Shown here piece by piece: positions 10,105-19,900 of a stretch of DNA of 64,000 nucleotides. Both the position numbers and the translations under genes were made by a program. Origin of the DNA: Desulfallas sp. Bu1-1 (GTDB taxonomy: Bacteria > Bacillota > Desulfotomaculia > Desulfotomaculales > Desulfallaceae); NCBI RefSeq assembly GCF_015594625.1, contig NZ_JADNRQ010000001.1:372001-436000 (forward strand), given 5' to 3'. The notes beneath the pieces are model-generated. The model saw only the letters and a list, made by a program, of their open reading frames with translations, was not told the DNA's origin and ran no database searches. Positions within the stretch are counted from its first letter, which is position 1, and every line of letters starts with the position of its first letter.

Positions 10105-11781
10105 ATGAAAAACCAAAAGGAAACTATTAGGAAAATGGTGGGTTACTTGAATAACCCGGAAAAAGATGGCGGTTTCTGGCTGCCCAATATCCAAAGGCCT
10201 TTTGTATGGAACGAAGGGCAAATAGAACGGTTATTTGACTCAATAATGCGGGAATACCCCATCAGTACTTTGTTGGTTTGGAAAACCAAAAGTAAAATTC
10301 GCCGGCGTAAATTTATTGACAATTACAAACACGGGTTAAGGTTGACCGATTTTTATGTCCCCGCCGACGACAAAACAAAAATGCTTGTACTGGACGGCCA
10401 GCAACGCCTCCAGAGTCTTTTTATCGGCCTGAAAGGTAGTTATGAGAAGAAGGAATTATATTTCGATATTTTAAGTGGAGAGCTGGTTGCTCCTGAAGAT
10501 ATCAGGTTCCGGTTCAAATTTATTGAAAGCCAAAAAGCAAAATTGCCTTGGGTGAAATTCAAAGACCTGGTATTTAGCACAGATGAGTATGACGAGATAA
10601 GCGAAAATATTATCACCAGCTTTGACCGGAAATTAACTACTGACGAAAAGAAAACCATTAGAAAGAATGTGGCAAGGATTGTCAGGGTTTTTCAGACGGA
10701 AGAAAATATAGTCTACCAGGAACTGGACAGCGTTGATAAACCCAACCTATACACTGAGGATGATGTAGTTGAAATCTTTATCCGGGCAAATTCAGGCGGC
10801 ACCGTACTGGGCAAGTCGGACCTGCTGTTTTCCCTTTTAACGGTTAGCTGGGAAGACGCCGACGAAAAGATGCAGGAACTTTTGGATGAGTTAAACAGAA
10901 CCGGTTATGGGTTCAACCGTGATTTTATCCTTAAAACCTGTTTAACTCTGCTGGGCAAGGGAGCCGCCTATAATATAACCAAATTCAGAGATGAAGCAAC
11001 CAGAGAGAGCATTGTCGCCAACTGGGACCATATAGCCAGCGCCATAAAGGATGTAAAGGATTATTTGTATGGAAAAACATATATCAGATCGGACAAGGCA
11101 TTACCATCTTACCTGGTGCTAATACCTGTAATTTATTTCCGGTACCATTATGAAGATAAGTGGCGTCATGCAAAAGGTATAGATGATTATATTTTAAGGA
11201 CTTTAATTTCCGGCGCCTTTAGCGGCAACCCCGACAACCTGATCGATAAGTGTACCAGGGAAATTGACGCCAAGCAAGATTTTGTAGTTAATGATATCTT
11301 TGGAGTTATCAGGGCTGATGGCCGCAGCCTGGAAATCGCCAGGGAAACGATTTTTGATCAATATTACGGGTCCAAGAACATACATTTGATTTTTAACATC
11401 TGGTATAAGGACTTTAACTATCACCCATCATTTGAAAACAACACCCCGCAGGTTGACCACATTTTCCCGCAAAGCCTGTTGAAATCAGTAAAAATTAGGA
11501 ACCCCAATACCGGCCGAAAAGATGTTCTTAAGTACAAATGGTGGGACAGGGACCAAATTGCCAATCTAATGCTACTAACCCAACAGGAAAACGGAGCAGG
11601 CGGTAAAAGCGACACGCCTCCGGAGGAATGGTTTAAAGACAAATCAGATGACTATCTTGATATGCACTTGATACCCAAGGACAGGGAATTGTGGAAACTG
11701 GAGAATTATGAAAAGTTCATTGAGGAAAGAAAGAAGTTAATTGAAAAGAAATTCAGTTATTTAATAATAAAGGAAAATTAA
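10105..11781 (+). CDS. DUF262/DUF1524 nuclease (GmrSD / SspE / BrxU-like)
   Basis: 558 aa; ATG after AGGGAGGA. The DUF262 N-terminal domain is clear: an IQRPFVW segment near residue 30, the signature DGQQR at 97-101, and an FIRANSGG motif near 225-235. The C-terminal part has an HNH core: Asp-His at 451-452 in a VDHIFPQ context and a following ANLMLL with the catalytic-type Asn near 487. In GmrSD, SspE and BrxU the DUF262 domain is an NTPase/modification sensor and the HNH domain nicks or cuts DNA. It is therefore the most obvious effector nuclease of the operon. All key residues look intact. Confidence 0.88.
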   Translation: MKNQKETIRKMVGYLNNPEKDGGFWLPNIQRPFVWNEGQIERLFDSIMREYPISTLLVWKTKSKIRRRKFIDNYKHGLRLTDFYVPADDKTKMLVLDGQQRLQSLFIGLKGSYEKKELYFDILSGELVAPEDIRFRFKFIESQKAKLPWVKFKDLVFSTDEYDEISENIITSFDRKLTTDEKKTIRKNVARIVRVFQTEENIVYQELDSVDKPNLYTEDDVVEIFIRANSGGTVLGKSDLLFSLLTVSWEDADEKMQELLDELNRTGYGFNRDFILKTCLTLLGKGAAYNITKFRDEATRESIVANWDHIASAIKDVKDYLYGKTYIRSDKALPSYLVLIPVIYFRYHYEDKWRHAKGIDDYILRTLISGAFSGNPDNLIDKCTREIDAKQDFVVNDIFGVIRADGRSLEIARETIFDQYYGSKNIHLIFNIWYKDFNYHPSFENNTPQVDHIFPQSLLKSVKIRNPNTGRKDVLKYKWWDRDQIANLMLLTQQENGAGGKSDTPPEEWFKDKSDDYLDMHLIPKDRELWKLENYEKFIEERKKLIEKKFSYLIIKEN

Positions 11782-11805
11782 TGTTTTTGTGGAGGGGGTA
11801 ACAGT

Positions 11806-12048
11806 GTGGCAAACAAATTTGACTTACAGAACTGGTTAATTGAAGCTTTAAAGGAATACGGAGGAAGAGCTACCATTGTTGAAGTATGTAAGTATATATG
11901 GCAACATTATGAAGATGAATTGAGGAACTCCAATGACCTGTTTTATACCTGGCAGTATGATATCAGATGGGCTGCAACAGAGCTGCGCAGGCAAGGGATA
12001 ATGTGTGATGCTAAATCTTGCCCACAAGGATTATGGATTTTATGCTGA
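11806..12048 (+). CDS. Small winged-helix protein, Mrr N-terminal-like
   Basis: 80 aa with a GTG start behind GGAGGGGG. The arrangement of a helix (WLIEALKEYGGRA), an IVEVCKYIW recognition-like helix, a WAATELRRQGI helix and a terminal GLWIL strand fits the winged helix at the N-terminus of Mrr-type restriction enzymes (Mrr_N). No nuclease domain is attached. It lies between the DUF262 nuclease and the SF1 helicase genes with gaps of 24 and 43 bases, so it probably acts with one of them as a DNA-binding adaptor. The second small winged-helix protein in the same operon (74 aa) is not obviously similar in sequence. Confidence 0.7.
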   Translation: MANKFDLQNWLIEALKEYGGRATIVEVCKYIWQHYEDELRNSNDLFYTWQYDIRWAATELRRQGIMCDAKSCPQGLWILC

Positions 12049-12091
12049 AAAGCATTATTTTATGAGATAGTACATATGTTTTAGGGGTTAA

Positions 12092-15055
12092 TTGCATAAG
12101 ATGATTAAATCCACAAAATTGATACCTGAGTTTATTCAGGCTTTACAACAAGAAATTGATGCCCTGAAAAAGGGCAAAGGTGGCAATATCGTCAAGGTTT
12201 TTAACGGTCGGTTGCTTCGGGAAACTTCTGGCCTGTTTGTTTATTTATTTCACCTGGAGAACTTCCTGACGGCAATAGACGATACCCCTGCGGAGATTGA
12301 GGTTAACGGAACCAGGTGCCCGTGTCAGATTATTTCCGTACAAGGCATGGAAGTGCAAATAGCCCTGGAGCGCAGTTTTGGCCAGTATATAGCCGAAGCA
12401 AAAATACAGACCAACTTGTGGTTTCTACTGGAAATGCTGCGCAAAAAATACGAGGAATCCTTAGCTAACGCCGGCACTAAGTTTAAAATGAGTGATACAC
12501 TTTTCTCCGGTGTTGCCACTGACATTAATACAGATCATGTAGAGCCGGAATATACACTTATACCGTCACCGCCAAATCCATCCCAAAAGGCTGCTATTTT
12601 GGCATCCTTTAAAAAATCTTTGGCTATCACTTGGGGACCCCCGGGTACGGGAAAAACTAAAACCATTGCCAAAGTGGTTGAAGCCCACCTTAACGCGGGC
12701 AGGCGCATTCTGCTTGTCTCCCATGCCAATACGGCGGTGGATGAGGCCCTTGAAGATATCGCCCAGCAATTAAAGTCAACACCTTTTTACCAAGAAGGTA
12801 AATTAATACGCTTAGGGGTACCCCATAAAACCACCCTGGAAAAAGAATACCCGTTGGTAATTCTCGACAATATAGCGGCCAAGCTGGGTGAATCCCTAGC
12901 CCTTGAAAAAGGAAAACTTTTAGAAGAACGTAACCAGATTGACCGTTTTTTGCAGTCCTTCGAAGAGATAATAAGTGTTAAGTCCAGGTTGGACAAGGCT
13001 ATTCAGGATCGAGATGCCTATAAAGAGTTACTTATTGAAATACCCGAACGTGTAAGCGCCGCAAAAAATGACTTGCAGCAGGACGAAAACCGGCGACGGG
13101 TAAACCGGGAAAAGTTAATTAAAGCCAATAATGCAGGTATAATTAAGAGATTATTTACAGGACTGGACCCCGTAAAGATTCAAAAAGAAATAGACCGGCT
13201 TAGTGTTGCCATTGATTCCAAGAAGCGCACCATTGCTGAACTGGAACAAAAATTTAAAGAAGCCCAATCTGTTTTCGAACAAAAACAGAGGGATGCCAGA
13301 CTACTATCCGATAGTTTTACAAAACTCCTTGCTAAATTTGATTTATCTTCTGAGAAACTAAAAACAGAGAAAGAAGCCCGGGAAAAACGTCGCGATACCA
13401 TTAACAGCAGGATTTCTGAGATAGATAAGGCGCTGGAAGAGATACAAAAGCAGGTGTTGGCCGAGGCCAAGTTGGTGGCTACAACCCTCACCAAAACCTT
13501 TACATCGAAGCAGTTCCCCGACCAACCCTTTGACGTACTGATTGTAGATGAGTCCAGTATGGCGCCTTTACCGCACTTGTATTGGGCGACCAGCAAAGCA
13601 ACACTTAGCGTGAATATTGTCGGCGACTTTAAACAGCTTCCACCTATATGTGTTTCGGAAGATGCAATGGCGCAAAAGTGGTTGGGTCGGAGCATTTTTA
13701 ATGTGTTGGGCATAAACACAGTAAAGGAGGCCAGGGACGACAACAGGGTATCATTATTGGATACCCAGTATCGTATGGCTCCTGAAATTGCCGGTGTTCC
13801 GAACAGGTTCTTTTATGAGGGTTTGCTGTCGGATGCCCCGAGCACAAAAGAGCTTATTCTGAACGATACTTTAAGTGATGAGAATTCCCTGGTTGTTGTG
13901 GATACATCAACGATAAACCCCTGGTGTAGCCGCCTTTCAATCGGTGGACGTTTTAATATTTACAGTGCGCTTGTTTCAGCTTCAGTGGCCCGAAAACTGT
14001 TTGAAGAAAATAGTGTTGACCGTATCGGTATAGTAACGCCGTACAGGGCACAAGCCAGGTTAATTGACAAGATTGCCAGGGACTGGGGTATCCGCGACGG
14101 GATGCGCATTAACACCGTGCATAGCTTCCAGGGTGGCGAAGAGCCGGTAATTGTACTTGATTGTGTTGAAGGGCCTGGCGTTTCAAAATGGTCAATGTTG
14201 GATGACCAGCGTCCTGATTCCGATGCTCCTCTGTTGCTAAATGTTGCCCTTACCCGCGCCAAGTATAAGGTTTTTTTAATTGCACATAAAAAATATATTT
14301 ATTCTTCACTAAAAAAAGATTCAATTATAATCCGGGTTATAGATTACTTTCTCGAACAAGGGATTGAAATATCTTCTGAGATGTTGGTTGATAATTACCT
14401 GGCCAATGATTTCGAAAAATACGCCAGTGCCGCACTGGGCGTAGCGAGCCGCGTTGATATTGATGGTACCGCTTTATTTACAGAGAAAAACTTCTGGCCT
14501 GCATTTATAAGCGATATTCAATCGGCAAAAGAAAGCCTTGTAATAATGAGTCCCTTTGCTTCTCTGGGAAGGGCTGGCAGGATGATGGAGTTTTTCAGGG
14601 TGATGCTTGGTAACGGTATCAAGATACGCGTTTATACCAGGCCACCGGGCCAGCAAAGCGGCACCCTTTCGGAACACGCGGAGCAGGTAATAGCCCAGTT
14701 GGAGGCTATTGGCGCCAAGGTTGTTCAAAGAAAAAGCATGCACCAAAAGGTTGCCATTATCGATGATCGTATAGCCTGGGAAGGTAGTTTGAATATTTTA
14801 AGCCACAGAGATACTCACGAACAAATGCGCCGCTTTGAGGGTGAAAATGCTGTAAAAGAAATAATTAGAAACCTTGAACTTGACCAGGATGAAGTGGTGG
14901 GCAATGTTATAAAAAAACTTTGTCCCCGTTGTTTGGAAAAGGGATTGGAGCGTGAAATGGTAATAAAAAAGGGAAGGTATGGTACTTTTCTGGGTTGTTC
15001 ATCGTTCCCGGAGTGTCGTTATACGGAAAACTTATCGCGCAGGGGCAGAGCTTAA
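12092..15055 (+). CDS. SF1 helicase with phospholipase-D domain and topoisomerase-type zinc ribbon
   Basis: 987 aa if started at TTG 12092; an ATG at 12101 is the alternative (AGGGGTT lies 5-13 bases upstream). The order is: N-terminal domain ~1-170; AAA_11 with P-loop GPPGTGKTKT at ~182; long coiled coil ~280-455; Walker B VDESSM near 485; AAA_12 with a YRMAPEIAG and an ALTRAK motif near 720; PLD-like domain with one HxK motif (HQKVAIIDD) near 884 ending GSLNIL; topoisomerase-type C4 zinc ribbon with cysteines near 944, 947, 968 and 974. It is an Upf1/Dna2-like helicase, with a single HKD that would need a dimer to form a nuclease site. DISARM DrmC is also a PLD protein, so this may combine that role with a second motor. 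Last gene of the operon. Confidence 0.85.
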   Translation: MHKMIKSTKLIPEFIQALQQEIDALKKGKGGNIVKVFNGRLLRETSGLFVYLFHLENFLTAIDDTPAEIEVNGTRCPCQIISVQGMEVQIALERSFGQYIAEAKIQTNLWFLLEMLRKKYEESLANAGTKFKMSDTLFSGVATDINTDHVEPEYTLIPSPPNPSQKAAILASFKKSLAITWGPPGTGKTKTIAKVVEAHLNAGRRILLVSHANTAVDEALEDIAQQLKSTPFYQEGKLIRLGVPHKTTLEKEYPLVILDNIAAKLGESLALEKGKLLEERNQIDRFLQSFEEIISVKSRLDKAIQDRDAYKELLIEIPERVSAAKNDLQQDENRRRVNREKLIKANNAGIIKRLFTGLDPVKIQKEIDRLSVAIDSKKRTIAELEQKFKEAQSVFEQKQRDARLLSDSFTKLLAKFDLSSEKLKTEKEAREKRRDTINSRISEIDKALEEIQKQVLAEAKLVATTLTKTFTSKQFPDQPFDVLIVDESSMAPLPHLYWATSKATLSVNIVGDFKQLPPICVSEDAMAQKWLGRSIFNVLGINTVKEARDDNRVSLLDTQYRMAPEIAGVPNRFFYEGLLSDAPSTKELILNDTLSDENSLVVVDTSTINPWCSRLSIGGRFNIYSALVSASVARKLFEENSVDRIGIVTPYRAQARLIDKIARDWGIRDGMRINTVHSFQGGEEPVIVLDCVEGPGVSKWSMLDDQRPDSDAPLLLNVALTRAKYKVFLIAHKKYIYSSLKKDSIIIRVIDYFLEQGIEISSEMLVDNYLANDFEKYASAALGVASRVDIDGTALFTEKNFWPAFISDIQSAKESLVIMSPFASLGRAGRMMEFFRVMLGNGIKIRVYTRPPGQQSGTLSEHAEQVIAQLEAIGAKVVQRKSMHQKVAIIDDRIAWEGSLNILSHRDTHEQMRRFEGENAVKEIIRNLELDQDEVVGNVIKKLCPRCLEKGLEREMVIKKGRYGTFLGCSSFPECRYTENLSRRGRA

Positions 15056-15104
15056 ATTCTGCAGGGGGAAAATGCACAAAACATTCGTAGAAATAATTAC
15101 TATT

Positions 15105-15135
15105 ATCGCTCCAATTGCGGGGCGATTTTTTCTTT
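15105..15135 (+). terminator. Rho-independent terminator of the defence operon
   Basis: Eight-base stem (ATCGCTCC with GGGGCGAT, one G-U pair), six-base loop, then a T-run. It lies 50 bases after the SF1 helicase stop and closes the seven-gene unit. Confidence 0.75.
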
Positions 15136-15217
15136 ATGACAAACTGCTGTCAATGCGAACCGGTACAATGAAATCAAACCTGCAAGCGGGGAGAGACGTG
15201 TTTCCGACCACGCCGCC

Positions 15218-15520
15218 ATGCGGTGGTCCCAGCGGGTCGACCCCGGGGCCAAACCGGCACCTGAAGAAATTGCCTTTCTGCTTTGGCTGTATTTAATTAC
15301 CGACCAAATTGAATGGTTGATCCCACAAAACCCCGGTATCTTTTGCGCTGCCGGTGACATTATCTTCTGCGGCTCGCTGGTTGACGGGGAACTGGTGGTG
15401 AAAACTTTTATAGGCCGAAAAAGTACCAACCCGGCCCTGCGCTGGGAACCGGTTAAGGCTATTCTGTGGCATAACAGGCAGGCCCGGAAGGAGATGGGAG
15501 TCTACGCCAGGGCCATTTAA
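15218..15520 (+). CDS. Conserved-looking hypothetical protein, start uncertain
   Basis: About 100 aa from the ATG at 15218, but the ATG has no ribosome site and the frame looks coding for ~7 codons upstream (VSDHAAM RWSQRV), so the true start may be a rare codon near 15173-15200 behind GGGGAGAG. It resembles small proteins that begin with an 'S-(D/N)-H-A-x-x-R-W' helix. I cannot assign a function. It contains a hydrophobic stretch (FLLWLYLI) and ends 31 bases before the YhaM-like gene. Confidence 0.5.
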   Translation: MRWSQRVDPGAKPAPEEIAFLLWLYLITDQIEWLIPQNPGIFCAAGDIIFCGSLVDGELVVKTFIGRKSTNPALRWEPVKAILWHNRQARKEMGVYARAI

Positions 15521-15551
15521 TTTCAGTGGGCAAACTCCAAAGGGAGGGGGA

Positions 15552-16505
15552 ATGACAGTGGACGGCACAACTATTAACAACCTGCAGCCCGGGGACGAGG
15601 TAAACGGCGCTTATGCACTGCGCGGCAAGAAATTACTGCCTTACCGGGATGGAAAAGGGTTTTTCATCAGGCTAACCCTGGCAGACAAAACGGGCCGGGT
15701 GGAAGGCCTGGTATGGGAACAGGCGGAAGAAATCAACAAATGCTGCCGGGCCGGTGATGTGGTCCAAGTGACCGGCCGCGTCACCGAATACAACGGGGCC
15801 ATCCAGCTGAACCTGGCGTCCGTGGAAAAGTGCCCGGATGACCAGGTGGTGCCGGAAAGGTTTATTTCGTCTACCGGCATCACCAGGGAAGAAGTATGGG
15901 AAACTTGGCTCAACATCGCGGCCACCATCAAAACACCACCTTTAAAGCAGCTGCTTTTGCTGATGGCCAATGACCAAAACCTGATGGAAGCTATGGCCGG
16001 GAGCCCGGCCGCCAAGCACAATCACCATGCCCTGCTGGGCGGGCTGTGGCAGCACAGCATGGGTATAGTCAAGGCCGCCGAAGGGGTGGCGGCAGCTTAT
16101 CCCCGGGTTGACCGGGACCTGCTGGTCACGGGGGCCTTACTGCACGATATCGGTAAAATAGAAGAATACCGGGTCCGGGCGGATATAGATTACACCGACG
16201 CGGGCAGGCTCCTGGGGCATATTGTTCTGGGGGCCGGCCTGGTGGACCGGTACATCGCCCGGGTGCCCGGGTTTCCCGCGGTGCTGCGCTTAAAACTGCT
16301 GCACATGATTGTCAGCCACCACGGGCACTACGAATGGCAGTCGCCCAAGCGGCCGAAGTTTCTTGAAGCGGCCATACTACACCAACTGGACATGATTGAC
16401 GCCCAGGTGGATATGTTCGGCGCGGCAACCTCCAGCGGGCGGGCCCCCGGGGATAACTGGACCGGCTGGGTCCGCAGTCTAGACAGATATGTTTTTTGTG
16501 GTTGA
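15552..16505 (+). CDS. YhaM-like 3'-5' exonuclease (OB fold plus HD domain)
   Basis: 317 aa; ATG after GGGAGGGGG. Residues ~10-100 form an OB-fold nucleic-acid-binding domain (FFIRLTLADKTGRVEG, VVQVTGRV). Residues ~150-300 form an HD metal-dependent phosphohydrolase: HHALLGGLWQHS, then LLHDIGK with His198-Asp199, a VSHHG pair and a later LDMIDAQ aspartate. This is the layout of Bacillus YhaM, which degrades RNA and single-stranded DNA from the 3' end with Mn2+/Co2+. Length agrees with the family (about 310). It is probably a housekeeping gene at the border of the accessory region. Confidence 0.85.
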   Translation: MTVDGTTINNLQPGDEVNGAYALRGKKLLPYRDGKGFFIRLTLADKTGRVEGLVWEQAEEINKCCRAGDVVQVTGRVTEYNGAIQLNLASVEKCPDDQVVPERFISSTGITREEVWETWLNIAATIKTPPLKQLLLLMANDQNLMEAMAGSPAAKHNHHALLGGLWQHSMGIVKAAEGVAAAYPRVDRDLLVTGALLHDIGKIEEYRVRADIDYTDAGRLLGHIVLGAGLVDRYIARVPGFPAVLRLKLLHMIVSHHGHYEWQSPKRPKFLEAAILHQLDMIDAQVDMFGAATSSGRAPGDNWTGWVRSLDRYVFCG

Positions 16506-16593
16506 TTTTGTAATTAATTGCAGGTTTTTGGGTTTGCCCGGCGAAAAGAAAAATATGGATATGAACGCATGATCAATGCGGCCGGAGGTTTTT

Positions 16594-16761
16594 ATGATGG
16601 GCGGAAAACCCAAAAAAGACGCCAGCCGGGGCCTGCGCCTGAACATGATCATTGACCATATCAACAAGCGGACACCCTATGGCGGGGTAACCGTAAAAGA
16701 GCTGGCGGATAAATACGAAGTCACCGAGCGGCAGATCCACCGGGATCAATGTTTTCGATGA
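16594..16761 (+). pseudogene. Truncated HTH regulator (WYL/DeoR-type N-terminus)
   Basis: Reading from ATG 16594 (GGAGG 7 bases upstream) gives a helix-turn-helix of the HTH_11 kind: GLRLNMIIDHINKR, VTVKELADKYEVTERQIHRD. The frame stops five residues after the IHRD that normally leads into the rest of the recognition helix and a WYL domain. About 200 residues are missing, so this is a 5' fragment left where the defence gene downstream was inserted. The following 180 bases are AT-rich and hold no gene. Confidence 0.7.
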
Positions 16762-16940
16762 TTATGATTCGGATTTTTTAAATGTATTGGAAAACTTAGT
16801 CGTTAAAATGTGAAATTCCGGAAAAAGAACTTCATCTTTTTATTCTAACAGTCTTTGCATTGGTAAGAACGCTTTAAAAATTGATGATAATCGTTAATTA
16901 TACCGACCATTGGGTTCCACTGTAAGGGGGTACGATCATC

Positions 16941-19900
16941 TTGTATGTCTTTTCAATAAGTGATAACGACCTTAAAAATTTGACTCCAGAGCGGGCAGTT
17001 GATTTTTTCAGACGCCTTTTATGGGCAGAGGCTGCGAGGACCGGCGTAAGTCTTAACCTAATTGATGTACCTCAATGCATCAATGTAGGCGATGGAGGGT
17101 TGGATGCTTTTATTGAAAATGCTACTCCTATATTTGATGATCTTATTCCCCAGGGGTCAACCGGTTACCAGATAAAAGCTTCTGATTTACAACCTTCACA
17201 GTGCAGAAAAGAGGTTCATCAAAACAATAATTTGGATAATCCATTAAAACCAGAGGTTAAAAAGCTGCTAGATAATAATGGTACTTACGTCCTTGTTCTT
17301 TTTGGTGACTTGACGGTACAAAATAAAAAGAAGCGACTATCAGCAATACAAGACGAACTCCAAAAATATGGATATAACGAACCTAAGGTACGGATTTATA
17401 CCATAAGTCAACTGGTGGGTTTTACCGAGCGTTTTCCTTCCCTTGTTGCTTTGTTAAAGAACGAACGCAACCAGTGTTTAGCTTATAGTGCCTGGTCCCT
17501 GAACAGAGATGTGAGCATCCCCGAGGTATTTGTTCAAGATGAATGCAGACAGAAAATTATGAAGGAAATTCAGGATAAGATTCGTTACCCGGAAGGTAAA
17601 TGTCAGGTGTTACGGATAACTGGGTTATCCGGTCTTGGTAAAACCAGACTCGTTTTTGAAGCGCTTGCTTCCGATGATCTGAAAAATAGAGTTATTTATG
17701 TGAAGGCCGATCGGTTTAAAAACAGTGAACTCTGCCATGCCCTGCAATCTGATAGTAGTTTATCGGCCATTATTGTTATTGATGATTGTGATCTGGAGCA
17801 GCATGAAGAGTTTGTCAGGTTTTTTTCAAATCGAGGTGCCAGGCTTGCGCTGATTACGCTTTCATATGACCCGGGAAATGTTGCTGCCCCTACTTTAACT
17901 TATAGACTAAAACCCCTGAGCAAAGAAAATATAAAAGAGATTCTAAAAAATGAATGTCCGGGGCTTCCTCAAAGTGTAGCCGACAGAATTGCCGAATTTG
18001 CTGATGGTTATCCCAGAATAGCAACTTTATTGGCTGAAAACTTTCTTGCAAATCCAGGAGTTTCAGCTGGTGACCTTTTGGCTGTTAGTGACGACGCCCT
18101 TTTTAACCGCTTAATAGCAGGACGAAAGGATGTAAGTTCAGAGCAGTTCAAAAAAGAAAAAAGGGTATTAATGGGTTTGGCGTTGTTTGAAAAAGTTGGC
18201 TACAATGGGCATTTATCGGTGGAAGCAAAATGGATTTCTGAATGGATGAATATTAATTGGTTGGATTTTCAAGAAATTGTTAGAGAGCAAAAGCAAAGGG
18301 GGATAATTCAGGGAGAACACTATTTATATGTAACGCCTTTTTTACTTGCTGTCCATCTTGTCAGGGAGTGGTGGGAAACCTACGGCAATGAGCTTAATTT
18401 TGAACAATTTATTGACGGAATGCCTGATGAATTTAGACATGATCTTATGCTCCGTTTTTTTGTCCGCATTCCCTATATCAGTACGACTGAACCGGGGCGA
18501 CAACTTGTTAAAAAGCTACTTAGTGAAAGGGGTTTATTTGCCGATGGTTCCTTATTGAAAACAAAGCTGGGAGCGGAGTTTTTTCTAAAGCTTACAGAAG
18601 CAGACCCCGAGACAGCTTTGATTTGTCTTAAAAGGACGATTGGAACATGGAATAAAGACGAATTGCTTAATTTTACCACAGGCCGGCGGGAGGTTGTTTG
18701 GGCGCTGGAGAAAATAGCCGTATGGAAGAACCTCTTTGCTGATGCGGCCAGACTACTGCTTGCGCTTGGCGAGGCTGAAAATGAAGCATATGCCAATAAT
18801 GCGAGTGGTGTTTTCGCAGGTTTGTTTTCGCCGGGACCTGGTCAGGTAGCACCGACGGAAGCATCGCCTGAAGAGCGTTTTCCTATTTTAGTAGAAGCGC
18901 TAAGCTGCGGCTCTATGGAACGAAAAAAGCTGGCTTTACGTGCATTTGATTGTGCATTGCATTCTGGACATTTTAGTCGTATGGTAGGTGCGGAGTATCA
19001 AGGAGGAAGGAAGCCGCCCGAACTTTGGCAACCTAAAACATACGGTGAGTTATTTGATGCCTATCGCAGGGTCTGGCAATGCCTTGAAGAAAATCTTGAA
19101 AAACTGCCAGAAGAAATCCGAAAGGATGCAGTTAGAATTTTATTAAACAATGCAAGAGGCTTGGTTTCCATACGAAACCTTTCTGAAATGGTAATGAATA
19201 CATTAAAAAATTTGGCTGCCAATTCATGTATTGATAAGGAAGAAATACTTTCTGTCGTTATTAGTATTCTTCATTATGACGGGAAAGAAATGCCACCGGA
19301 AGAGCGGCAGGAATGGATTACTTTCAGAGATAACTTGACCGGAGCCAGCTATTCAGAGCTTCTGAGGCGCTTTGTTGGGATGGATCTTTTAGAAGATTAT
19401 TTTGACGAGGATGGTAATATAACAGATCAAGCAGAGTTAAAAATCCGGGAGCTTGCTTTACAAGCAGCACAGGACCCAGGCCTTCTTGTACCCGAATTTT
19501 CCTGGTTGATGACTGAGCGGGCTAAAAAAGGTCACGCTTTTGGTTATGAACTGGGCAAAGCGGATGCTGGTTTTTCTTTACTACCTACCATTTTATCAAA
19601 ACAGGCTAAAGCCGGAGAAAAAGGAAGCGCTTTCTTTTTAGGAGGGTATTTTAAGGCAGTATTTGAGAAAAACCCTCAATTGTGGGAGGAAATACTTGAT
19701 ACTGCAGCCTCTGATGATAACCTTCGCGGGTTGATTCCCGAGCTTACCTGGCGCTCCGGTATCACTGACCGGGCTGCCGTACGCCTTCTGGAATTGGCGC
19801 AAAAGGGATATATAGAAATAAACGATTTTGGGATGTTTAGATTCGGCGGGGAAATCAGAAAGTTATCGGAGGCGGTTTTTTTTCAATGGGCGAATTTTTT

